A stretch of DNA of 64,000 nt, taken from the NCBI RefSeq assembly GCF_002499975.2, contig NZ_CP052766.1, forward strand, positions 2,604,001 through 2,668,000, read 5' to 3'. The position numbers were made by a program, and so were the translations under genes. Below, piece by piece: positions 16,031 to 24,021 of the stretch. The first letter of the stretch is position 1. Each line of letters opens with the position of its first letter. The notes under the pieces are model-generated. The model was not told where the DNA came from. It worked only from the letters and a program-made list of their open reading frames with translations, and searched no databases. This stretch comes from Alteromonas pelagimontana. GTDB taxonomy: Bacteria > Pseudomonadota > Gammaproteobacteria > Enterobacterales > Alteromonadaceae.

Positions 16031-17020
16031 ATGATATTAAGTAAACGAAGATTGTCCCGCCAACTGGCTTGTTGCTGGCTTCTGGTGCTGAGTGTAAACG
16101 CGCTGAGCTTCTCCGCGTTAGCAAAACAAGCGGTTGATGAAACCATGGTCACCGAAAACTCTCCCAACGTGGAAATAGAACATGTTAACGGCACTGCCAT
16201 CATTAAAGGTTGGGATAAACAGGAAATTAAGATCACTGGAGAACTGGGAGATAACACGGAAGATTTTACTTTTTCCAAAGATGGCAATGATGTTCTCATT
16301 AAAGTGGATGTAAAGCGTTTCCAAGATGACTGGAAAAATAGCAGTATTGATAAAGGTGACCGGCTTACCATTTATCTTCCTGTCGCCAGCCGCGTAAGCT
16401 ATACCGCAGTGCATGCCGACCTGGAGATTAGCGAAATTAATAACGACACTCGTGTTGAATTGATTAATGGTGACATTAAGGCAAATACACTGTCGGGACG
16501 CGTGAAGCTGGAGACAGTGAACGGTGATGTATCGTTAACCGATATTCAAGGGGTGCTGGTAGTAGAGAGTGTAAACGGTGATATTGAAGGAAACCACCAA
16601 GGTAATAAAGATGCTCGGTTGGTGACGGTCAATGGCGATATCAGGATCAACACCAATAGCCCTGAAGTGCGCGTAGAAAGTGTCAACGGCAACATGGATA
16701 TCACACTGGCGAAGGTTCGCGAGCTTGATATTGTTACGGTAAATGGCGAGGTAAATGTCAAGCTGGAACTGGCAGAAAACGGCGACGTGAGTGCAACGTC
16801 AGTAGGTGGTGGTTTACAACTGTCGTTTCAAAAAAATGTCTCTGCACGTTTTGATGTGGAAGCTCATGCTGGCGGCGAAATTATCAATCGCATTAGTTCG
16901 GATAAAATGCGTTCAGCTAAATACGGACCGAACAAATGGCTGGAATTTACGCAACATGGCGGCGCGGGACGGGTGGAAATTTCCACTGTGCATGGAAAAG
17001 TTGATTTAAGCGTTTATTAA
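16031..17020 (+). CDS. Secreted DUF4097 beta-strand-repeat protein
   Basis: A 329-residue exported protein. The ATG at 16031 has AAGGTGAT just upstream; the N-terminus is a Sec signal (RRLSRQLACCWLLVLSVNALSFSALA). The body is a series of 20-30 residue beta-helix repeats built around VNGD/VNGN (at least six: HVNGT, LINGDI, TVNGDV, SVNGDI, TVNGDI, SVNGNM, TVNGEV), characteristic of the DUF4097 adhesin-like family. It follows the ECF sigma and anti-sigma-like genes, so it is likely a target or sensor in their envelope response. Biochemical function is unknown. Confidence 0.8.
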   Translation: MILSKRRLSRQLACCWLLVLSVNALSFSALAKQAVDETMVTENSPNVEIEHVNGTAIIKGWDKQEIKITGELGDNTEDFTFSKDGNDVLIKVDVKRFQDDWKNSSIDKGDRLTIYLPVASRVSYTAVHADLEISEINNDTRVELINGDIKANTLSGRVKLETVNGDVSLTDIQGVLVVESVNGDIEGNHQGNKDARLVTVNGDIRINTNSPEVRVESVNGNMDITLAKVRELDIVTVNGEVNVKLELAENGDVSATSVGGGLQLSFQKNVSARFDVEAHAGGEIINRISSDKMRSAKYGPNKWLEFTQHGGAGRVEISTVHGKVDLSVY

Positions 17021-17068
17021 ACCAAACCATGGTGATCACTATCTCTACGGATTGGTACTGTTAGCCCT

Positions 17069-17806
17069 TCAGCCGCCGACACTGACAAATAAATTAGCCG
17101 TTAGGCGGCCACTTGAAGGGCTTGCGGCGAGGTCTCCACGCCCTTTTACTAAGCCAGAGTGAAGCAGTGATGCCGGGTATATCACCAGACGATTAGCTCG
17201 GTATGCAATACTTCCCATCAATGTGTAGGCGTTGTCGGACCCGGTAAAGTAACCGGTTTTTGCCTCCCCCGCCTGAGTTGCATCCTGCTTTCTGGCTTCC
17301 CGAAAGTGAGGCCATCGGGCTTCACTGATATTTTCAAAGCCGGAACTGTGGCGATAAAAGCCGGTGCCGCTGAATTCCCCGGTGTTTACATAAAGCATGA
17401 CGGCAAAGTCTCCATCTTTCACCGAATCAAAATGAGGAATGCGCTGCAACGGTGTAAGCGCAGCGGGGGCGGTTGTGGCGACGCTATAAAAGCCATTATA
17501 AACATGATAATGAGAAGTAGGCGGGCGTTGATAAGTTTGCGAAATTGCGCCGGCACAAGCTTGCATTATGGCTTTGGTCGTCTCTGTGGGCATGGCCGCG
17601 CGTATACCGGGATAATAAGTACCACCTTCACCATCGTATTGAGCGGTGTAGGCTTCGTGTTGAAGAGCAGTTAAGTCAGTCAAAAAATCATCAACCAATA
17701 TCACCCGCGTGCGCTCCTGACCGATTTTCATCACATGCCAGAGGGCAGCAGAATTTATAAAGGGTAATGCCGGTTGCGCGTTTCTTTCAGGCATAGAACT
17801 ACCCAT
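17069..17806 (-). CDS. DUF6445 family protein (2OG-Fe(II) dioxygenase-like)
   Basis: A 245-residue protein without signal peptide. An HxD pair (IPHFDSV, H125 and D127) and a distal His (ASLLHSG, H216) fit the facial triad of Fe(II)/2-oxoglutarate dioxygenases, and YRHSSGFE is a further family hallmark. The ATG overlaps the GH30 stop codon (TAATG), indicating translational coupling to the glycosidase gene. DUF6445 proteins recur beside TonB receptor/SapC/cupin sets in marine bacteria; the substrate is unknown. The family name is from memory of these motifs. Confidence 0.7.
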   Translation of the reverse strand: MGSSMPERNAQPALPFINSAALWHVMKIGQERTRVILVDDFLTDLTALQHEAYTAQYDGEGGTYYPGIRAAMPTETTKAIMQACAGAISQTYQRPPTSHYHVYNGFYSVATTAPAALTPLQRIPHFDSVKDGDFAVMLYVNTGEFSGTGFYRHSSGFENISEARWPHFREARKQDATQAGEAKTGYFTGSDNAYTLMGSIAYRANRLVIYPASLLHSGLVKGRGDLAASPSSGRLTANLFVSVGG

Positions 17807-19347
17807 TACATTGCATCCGGTTGCCAGCGCAGCGTGATCAGCGAATTCGCTGGAATATCTGTTGTGACAGACTGGCCGTTTGCATTGACGCCAGCAGAGA
17901 CCGGCGCGTTATTGGCATTACTTAGTATAACAACAATACTCTTATCTGGATTTTTAAACGCTACCTGATAAACACCGTCCAATGCATCGGCCTGCGAGCC
18001 GATACGCACAGCGCCGCGTTTGATAAACCGGCTTAACTGCCCAATCAGGTAATACTCGGGGGTTCGATACCACTGTTTGCTGGTACCTTTTTCTTGAATC
18101 AACAGCGTCGGCCCAACTTTTCCCAGCGCGTCATACGGGCTGTTGTTTGCCAGTTCAACATCCTGATTTAACATGGTTACCCAGCCGATATAAGCCGTAG
18201 ACCAATGCTGAAAGTGTCGAATCACTGACTGCAAGCCACGGTTGGGATTACCCCCACCGATTCCCCATACACTTCCTTCGGTAAAGATGACATCTTTGTC
18301 TGGGTGAGCGTGGTGAACTTTTGCCATGGCTGAAGAATCGCCATCGTAGTGATGAAACGCCACGCCATCAAGATAATTTGATTTACCTGCTTTTTTTAAC
18401 GCATCTATTTGAGCGATGGCTTCGTCAGCGTAAACAAAGTTATGATCCAGCGTCCAAAGTTTAATGCTTATTTCCTCGCCAAATTTTCCGCCGATGTTAT
18501 GAAAGTTTTCATATAGCTTTTCCAGCATCTTGCGCTCAAGCGCCCCGCTGATTTTCATACCCGGGTATGCTTCGGGTTCAAAAGCGCGCTCATTTTGCAA
18601 AGTGAGGGCATAGATGGGAATGCCAGCTTGTTGGTACGCTTCCACGGTTTTACGCATGTAGTCTGCCCAGGCATCAAGTGCAGATTCTTTTATCGCGCCG
18701 CCGCGCACCATTGAATTTCCTTCACGCATCCAGGCAGGCGGGCTCCAGGGGCTGGCCACAAAGCGTACAGGGTTATTACTGTCTTCACCTACTTTGATAG
18801 CCATTTTCAAAGTATCAATGATGCCCAGAGATTCATGCCGCTCAAGACTTACCTTACTTTGCGGCGTATCCTGAAAGCTATACCAGCCATCAGCAGGCGC
18901 GGGTTTGGGTGACGCCATTGTGCCGTTAGAAAAATCAGAAGTGCCAATAGTGATACGAAAAAGGTTCATGCCGATACCATCTGTAGGATGGATGAGCGCG
19001 CGCAGCACTTCATATTGCTCCTGCGGCGTCTTGTTCTTTCGAATATTGTAAACAGTCGCATGTTCCAGTGAGGAACCAACGCCCAAAACGGTTTGGTAAG
19101 TTTGTGCCGCATCAACAGTAACCCCATAGTCGGGCTCTTGGCTGGCGCCTTTTTGCCATTCCAGCGCAGGTTGTTCGCTAAGTTGATAAGGGATCTCTTT
19201 ATCAGACCAGGGATCAGTAAACCATTGCGCTGCATTGGGCTGATATTCACTGCTTATCCATACTGAGGCTGGTGAATTGCCGACTGCACTGGCAGATGCA
19301 CACAACACGGAAATAAAAGACGCGATTTTTAGTCTTCGGTAAACCAT
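17806..19347 (-). CDS. Secreted GH30 family glycoside hydrolase
   Basis: A 513-residue exported enzyme with a short signal peptide (RRLKIASFISVLCASASAVG). The (beta/alpha)8 barrel carries the acid/base Glu in LTLQNERAF (E253) and the nucleophile in VIFTEGSVW (E357), and the C-terminal beta domain (DKSIVVILSNAN to ITLRW) is the GH30 side domain. Relatives in subfamilies 1 and 3 are glucosylceramidases and endo-beta-1,6-glucanases; with GH5, GH3 and a TonB receptor nearby, beta-1,6-glucan branch cleavage is the more likely role. It is 76 bp downstream of the GH5 gene. Confidence 0.88.
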   Translation of the reverse strand: MVYRRLKIASFISVLCASASAVGNSPASVWISSEYQPNAAQWFTDPWSDKEIPYQLSEQPALEWQKGASQEPDYGVTVDAAQTYQTVLGVGSSLEHATVYNIRKNKTPQEQYEVLRALIHPTDGIGMNLFRITIGTSDFSNGTMASPKPAPADGWYSFQDTPQSKVSLERHESLGIIDTLKMAIKVGEDSNNPVRFVASPWSPPAWMREGNSMVRGGAIKESALDAWADYMRKTVEAYQQAGIPIYALTLQNERAFEPEAYPGMKISGALERKMLEKLYENFHNIGGKFGEEISIKLWTLDHNFVYADEAIAQIDALKKAGKSNYLDGVAFHHYDGDSSAMAKVHHAHPDKDVIFTEGSVWGIGGGNPNRGLQSVIRHFQHWSTAYIGWVTMLNQDVELANNSPYDALGKVGPTLLIQEKGTSKQWYRTPEYYLIGQLSRFIKRGAVRIGSQADALDGVYQVAFKNPDKSIVVILSNANNAPVSAGVNANGQSVTTDIPANSLITLRWQPDAM

Positions 19348-19423
19348 AGCCGCTTGTTCCTTACCACATTTATACTTTTAAAGAGAGGGTACGCGCTGAG
19401 GCGTACCCTAATAGGTACTGCCA

Positions 19424-21979
19424 TTAATTAGCAGCAAATTCCATCCAATTGAAGTTCCAGGCGCCGCCGATAGCTTTTAGCGTCAGGGTATTTTCTCCGG
19501 CAGCAAGCGTCATCGTTGCAGTTATCGTTTTCCAGTTTTGCCAGTCGCCAGTGTCGGCAACGGCAACAGTGGCAATCTGTACGCCGCCCAGCAGAACCGC
19601 AAATCCTTCTGTACCGCCAGAGCTTGAGACTCTAAAGGAGACAACATATTCGCCTTCCTGTTTCACATCGACATTATAGGTAAGGGTATCGCCAGCGTCA
19701 GTGTAACCCACGTTTTGACCACCACCTTCATCTAAGGTATCTTCAACTTGAAAGCCAGTCTGGGCGCTGAAGTGTTCTGCTTCGATGCGGCCAGGAATTT
19801 CCGCGAGGAAAACTTCTGTTGCTACTTCATTAGAAAAGTAGCTTTCTTCGCCGTTATCTGCCGACACGACATAATAATAAGTTACACCTTCAGCAGTGGT
19901 ACTATCCAGGTACATTTCTGCATCGAGATCTTTTGTCAGCAACATGTAGTCCGTACCAGAAGATGTTGTGCGATACACGTTGTAGGTAGCGTCATCAACG
20001 GGTAACCACACCAGGCTTACACCTTCATCGGTGACATCAATGGACAGTTGTTCAGGCGCACTCGGAAATTGAAATATATCGGCGTCTTCGGCACTGGTGA
20101 GTGCAGATTTTACCCATTCATTAACTTCGTAATCCACCGTACCCATAGATGAAAAGTAAGCTTCAATTTCTTCTTTACTGGCAGTGTTTAGGTCAATTTG
20201 TGCCATTGCAGCGGCACTCACCTCTTCGCCGTTAATCGGTGGCGCTGGAAGTAGATAAATTTCCGCCCAGGCATTAGTGGAATTGATGTCGGTAAACGTT
20301 CCGCTCAGCCGGTAGCTGGTGCCACCGGTTAATTCTACTTTTTGATAAACCCCGCCATTGGCGAGACCGCCAGCCGGAGCGCTAATCCGCAGAATATTTT
20401 CCTCCTCAACCGCTACACCAACTTCTACATTGAGCGAATCATCTTCAGGAGAAGAACTGGTCGCGCTCCATTCGATCCAGTCGCCTGGGGTATCAAAGCC
20501 ACCGTTAGCCAGGATATTTTCTTCACTGTCTAATGCAGTCAATGCCAGGTTATCAAAGGTAACTTCCAATCCTTCGTCTAACGTGCCCGTTTTCACAATA
20601 AGATAGTAAGCGGCATCTTCATCTGTTGGCGTTACTATTGTGGCAGGGGTTTCACAAGCGTTATCCAACGTCGTATTCCAGCCATCGCATGTCCAGGTGC
20701 TGGCTTTTGCCAGCAGACGCTCGCCCTTATTGGTAACGTAACCCCAGGTGCCATTCCCTTGTCCGCCATTGGTGGTTAATACTTTGTAAGACCACGCCGT
20801 TACTGCCCAGCCTAGCTCGTTATAGGTGTCAAAGGTAGCACGGGTGACAGGGCCGCCAAGTTCGCCAAGGCCCGTCCATGGCTGCATTTCACCAATCAAA
20901 AAAGGCGTATTCAACGCATTGATTCTGTCGCGCCATTCACACACACCGGTAGTACCTGTCTGACCACAGGTCAGCCAATCCCGATGTACGTTATAACCAA
21001 TCTCTCCCCAACCAAATATGCCCGGGTAAAAGTGCATTTCAAAGGCGACATTCTGCATGCCGTTATCTTGCGGATCGCCATAAGCATCAATTCCGCTATT
21101 GTGACCAGGTAAAATAACAATGTGCTCTTGGTCGACTTCACGGATGGCGTCGTACAGTGTTTTTACATTGGCAGCGAGAGTTTCTGCGTCGGTTCCCCAG
21201 GGTTCATTCAGTACGCCATATCCTGCAATGGCAGGATTGCCTTGATAATGATCAGCAATTTGCTGCCATAACCAGCGAGTACGTTCCTGATTAGCTTCAA
21301 CCTCGTCGCCATCCCAGTACTGGTTCAGCCCCGCGCAACCACTGTGATGTTCCCAGCCTTGACGGCCTGCGGCGCCATGCAAATCCAGCACTACCCACAT
21401 GTTGCGGGCGCTGGCTTGTTCAACGGCATAGTCGAGATAGTGCCAAGCGTCTTCGCGTAGGGTCATGGGGTTATTTTCGTCTTCAAGCATATCGTAAGGG
21501 AAGGGGACGCGGATGAGATTAAATCCGGCGTCAGCCATGATGTCCCAGTCGCGATCGGTAATATAATTGTCGCGATAGACATCCAACAGACGCTCTTTTT
21601 CCGCTTCACCAAAGCGTTCGGTAAGCGTGGCTTCCAATGTGCATTGATCAACAATGCCTTCACCCACTGGATTGTCGCTGTTATCCAGCATCCACATTTC
21701 CATCATCAGCCAGTTGCCTAAATTCACACCGCGAAGTGACACCACTTCGCCTTCGGCATTCACCCAGTGTTCTTTGTCCTGATGAAGCAGACTGTACTGC
21801 TCTTCTCCCGCTTTAGGTGTGGGAGGGGCAAAGTCGTAAACTGTCTCACCATTATGTTTATCAGCATCACTGTCTTCATCTAAAGAACATCCTGTGATGG
21901 TAACAGCGAGACAGCTTGCCAGCAGCAGCTGGCTAAGCTTTCCATTCTTTATGGTCGTTATATTTGTTTTGATTTTCAC
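19424..21979 (-). CDS. GH5 family lipoprotein glucanase with FN3-like and CBM6-type modules
   Basis: An 851-residue lipoprotein. The GTG at 21979 is chosen because TTTGGAG lies 7-8 bp upstream; the lipobox (VTITGC, Cys31) follows a signal segment. The GH5 domain (about residues 60-430) begins with SLRGVNLGNWLMMEMWM, typical of exo-beta-1,3-glucanase-like subfamilies, with acid/base E259 (VLNEPWG) and nucleophile E364 (LIGEMQPW). A beta-sandwich region (about 440-580), a fibronectin-III-like module (about 640-720) and a C-terminal CBM6-like module (IEAEHFSAQTGFQVED... GGAWNFNWMEF) follow. It is the first gene of a GH5-GH30-DUF6445 operon with an operator-like site upstream. Likely substrate: beta-1,3- or mixed beta-glucan. 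Confidence 0.87.
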   Translation of the reverse strand: MKIKTNITTIKNGKLSQLLLASCLAVTITGCSLDEDSDADKHNGETVYDFAPPTPKAGEEQYSLLHQDKEHWVNAEGEVVSLRGVNLGNWLMMEMWMLDNSDNPVGEGIVDQCTLEATLTERFGEAEKERLLDVYRDNYITDRDWDIMADAGFNLIRVPFPYDMLEDENNPMTLREDAWHYLDYAVEQASARNMWVVLDLHGAAGRQGWEHHSGCAGLNQYWDGDEVEANQERTRWLWQQIADHYQGNPAIAGYGVLNEPWGTDAETLAANVKTLYDAIREVDQEHIVILPGHNSGIDAYGDPQDNGMQNVAFEMHFYPGIFGWGEIGYNVHRDWLTCGQTGTTGVCEWRDRINALNTPFLIGEMQPWTGLGELGGPVTRATFDTYNELGWAVTAWSYKVLTTNGGQGNGTWGYVTNKGERLLAKASTWTCDGWNTTLDNACETPATIVTPTDEDAAYYLIVKTGTLDEGLEVTFDNLALTALDSEENILANGGFDTPGDWIEWSATSSSPEDDSLNVEVGVAVEEENILRISAPAGGLANGGVYQKVELTGGTSYRLSGTFTDINSTNAWAEIYLLPAPPINGEEVSAAAMAQIDLNTASKEEIEAYFSSMGTVDYEVNEWVKSALTSAEDADIFQFPSAPEQLSIDVTDEGVSLVWLPVDDATYNVYRTTSSGTDYMLLTKDLDAEMYLDSTTAEGVTYYYVVSADNGEESYFSNEVATEVFLAEIPGRIEAEHFSAQTGFQVEDTLDEGGGQNVGYTDAGDTLTYNVDVKQEGEYVVSFRVSSSGGTEGFAVLLGGVQIATVAVADTGDWQNWKTITATMTLAAGENTLTLKAIGGAWNFNWMEFAAN

Positions 21980-22092
21980 CGGAAATCTCCAAAAAAGTAA
22001 CCAGGCTATACAGTCCTGTGGCAATACAATTGCAACATTTAGTTAACCAAAATTTTCTCATAAAGAAGTGCCGGATTAAGCAAAAAGACTCA

Positions 22093-22122
22093 ATTCGAAC
22101 GTTCGAATAGCGATAAGAACGT
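22093..22122 (-). promoter_or_regulatory. Shared operator-like motif upstream of GH5 (copy A)
   Basis: A perfect 16-bp palindrome ATTCGAACGTTCGAAT (22093-22108) is followed by GATAAGAACGT, placing two GAACGT units 20 bp apart (22097 and 22117). It lies 114 bp upstream of the GH5 start. Near-identical sites occur upstream of the TonB receptor and GH3 genes and nowhere else that I saw. Confidence 0.65.
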
Positions 22123-22198
22123 GGAATACTGGGGGATTAGCGCGAAAACCAGAGCAGAGATTCCTATAATCGTTTTGTCGATGAGAGTCTTCCCGACG

Positions 22199-23212
22199 CT
22201 ATCGCTTTAGCCCTTCCAGCAGAGATGCCCGCAGCTCCCGCATTAGCAAAGCATCTATTTTGTCTAGACTTCCTCTCGCATGAGCGGGAATATGAGCGCT
22301 TGAGGTTGCTTTATCGGCAAACAGGTAATGATGGAAAATGTGTTGCCAATGCCGCTTTTCCTCAGTGTTGAGCTGGCCCACTGTCATTAGGGCATATTTT
22401 AGCGCTTTTAGTGGTGAGTCGACATAATCCGGACTTTCCCGCCACCAATAATTGACCAGTATGTTGAAGGTGCTTAACGCTTCGACTTGATGCCACCAGA
22501 GGGTAGGAACAAAAATGGCGTCACCTGGCGAAAGTTCGGCGACAATGGCTTTTTTTTGCGCCTCAGCGTAGCGCGGAAATTTTTCTATATTCGGTTCATT
22601 GATATCAACCAGGCTGATGGCCTGTCCAGAAAGCGTAAAATCTAACGGGCCGACGTACAGGTTTTCCAACTGCTCTGGAGGAAACAGCGTAAACCGGCGT
22701 CTGCCGGCTACACAACAAGCAATATTTGAAGGCAAATCGTTGTGAGGTGCCACGCGCGTTTGATTCCCAATCCATAAGCCGTTGAGTGGGTTCGGTTTGG
22801 GTAATGCCAGGGGAGCATTATCATCGGTGAAGCCGGGCAAACAGGATTCCAACTGTGTTCCGCCTACAAAAATAGCGGGCGGCGCGGCTTGCTGCGCAAC
22901 ATCATCAATTTTTTTTAAAATGATATCCAGTTGGGCGGCGACTTTTTCAAAGTTGAAGCCGGTAAAATCGCTGTTATAGAAAAACCGTCCGCGAATTTCT
23001 GGTGGCCCAAAGAATAATCCTAAAGGCGTGCCTTGGTAATACTGCAATAAGTACGCTGCCGATTGAGCAATAGAACCTTGGGTTTTCTGTACTGCAGGCC
23101 AGTGCGATACCAGCCCACGCAGTACTAACGGCGTATGGCGGTTAAAAACATCGGGTGGAATTTTGCCTGGCGAGGAAACCGTCCATTCCTCACAGGAAAC
23201 AGGGCGTGTCAT
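22199..23212 (-). CDS. JmjC-like cupin_8 protein
   Basis: A 337-residue protein without signal peptide. The beta-helix core has the HxD iron ligands (APHNDLPSN, H157 and D159) and distal His (LWWHQVEAL, H241), with GDAIFVPTLWW typical of cupin_8/JmjC Fe(II)-2-oxoglutarate oxygenases. The ATG directly follows the SapC stop codon. Proteins of this type accompany TonB receptors, SapC proteins and flavin halogenase-like proteins in marine and Caulobacter-like bacteria; their target is not known. No halogenase-like gene is present here. Confidence 0.8.
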   Translation of the reverse strand: MTRPVSCEEWTVSSPGKIPPDVFNRHTPLVLRGLVSHWPAVQKTQGSIAQSAAYLLQYYQGTPLGLFFGPPEIRGRFFYNSDFTGFNFEKVAAQLDIILKKIDDVAQQAAPPAIFVGGTQLESCLPGFTDDNAPLALPKPNPLNGLWIGNQTRVAPHNDLPSNIACCVAGRRRFTLFPPEQLENLYVGPLDFTLSGQAISLVDINEPNIEKFPRYAEAQKKAIVAELSPGDAIFVPTLWWHQVEALSTFNILVNYWWRESPDYVDSPLKALKYALMTVGQLNTEEKRHWQHIFHHYLFADKATSSAHIPAHARGSLDKIDALLMRELRASLLEGLKR

Positions 23213-23944
23213 TTAGGTTCCACTTTCCCGCTTTATCTTCCGGGTAATTAAATCTGCAAAATTTACCATGCTGGCCACGGTCATATAGATAGGCTGAAGT
23301 ATGCCTTTCTGGTGAAGATCCGAAACAGCATTGGCTGTCAGTTGCGCAAGGTTATCTTCATTGATGGTATAGAATCCGGCGAGACGCTGCGTTTGCTGAT
23401 TTGGCATCTCAATATCTAAAAAGAAAGATTCAAGCAAATCGTGTTTGACTAAAGCATCTATGAATATGCGGGTTTCGGTTTCGCGTTCGCGAAGGGTACT
23501 GAGCAACGAAGAGATATGTTCCAGATAATCTGAGGTGCCGCCGTGAGGCAGAAATAGTGGCTCGCCCTGCGTTTTGCTTACCTTAGGGCTATCAAGATCA
23601 ATAAGAATAACGGGTTCAGGTCTAATTTCACCGTCGACTTCCAGCGACTTCATCCCAATCATAAACGGTTGACGTTCTATCATTAGCGGAATATAGCTGG
23701 CATCCCAGCTATCGTTCTGAAGGTACAGGTTTTCATTGTCTTCGAGACCCAACAAGGCTACGGCAGAAAACTCTGACGTTTGCGGATCTTTACGAAAAAC
23801 AATGGGGTATTCATGCTGCAGACTTTTAAATTCAAAAGGAAACACTAACGCCATCATGGTGTGTTCGTTTAGCTGTGCGTTGTGCTCACGGATAACTCTT
23901 AAATCTTTATGGGTGACGTTGTTAAGCAATTCTGGATTTGCCAC
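23213..23944 (-). CDS. SapC family protein
   Basis: A 243-residue protein starting at the GTG at 23944, which has AGGAG 5-6 bp upstream and gives MANPELLNNVTHKDLRV, the usual family N-terminus; the longer frame adds 14 unrelated residues. The central YPIVFRKDPQTSEFSAVALLGLEDNENLYL and PFMIGMKSLEVDGE are SapC hallmarks. SapC was named from S-layer-associated genes but is mostly found next to TonB receptors; its role is unknown. It sits between the TonB receptor gene and the cupin gene and probably shares their transcript. Confidence 0.85.
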   Translation of the reverse strand: MANPELLNNVTHKDLRVIREHNAQLNEHTMMALVFPFEFKSLQHEYPIVFRKDPQTSEFSAVALLGLEDNENLYLQNDSWDASYIPLMIERQPFMIGMKSLEVDGEIRPEPVILIDLDSPKVSKTQGEPLFLPHGGTSDYLEHISSLLSTLRERETETRIFIDALVKHDLLESFFLDIEMPNQQTQRLAGFYTINEDNLAQLTANAVSDLHQKGILQPIYMTVASMVNFADLITRKIKRESGT

Positions 23945-23974
23945 TGTGACTCCTGCCTGAATGAAAAGAAAATT

Positions 23975-24002
23975 GCTCTGTACCAAGGTATCGGTACAGA
24001 GC
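23975..24002 (-). terminator. Hairpin between the TonB receptor and SapC genes
   Basis: GCTCTGTACC and GGTACAGAGC form a perfect 10-bp stem with an 8-nt loop. On the minus strand it is followed by AATTTTCTTTTC. Its position suggests a partial terminator that lets the receptor be made in excess over SapC and the cupin, or a 3'-end stabiliser. Confidence 0.55.
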
Positions 24003-24021
24003 AGTTTTTCTACGTTAACGG

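Noticed and set aside
15811-16371. 186-codon frame antisense to the anti-sigma-like and DUF4097 genes
   Set aside because: Both plus-strand genes have signal or membrane features and good start sites; the antisense translation is Ser/Leu-rich without a pattern.
16450-16760. Repeated GTGAACGGTGATxT-like DNA segments as a possible repeat array
   Set aside because: They encode the VNGD units of the DUF4097 beta-helix, so protein repeats explain them.
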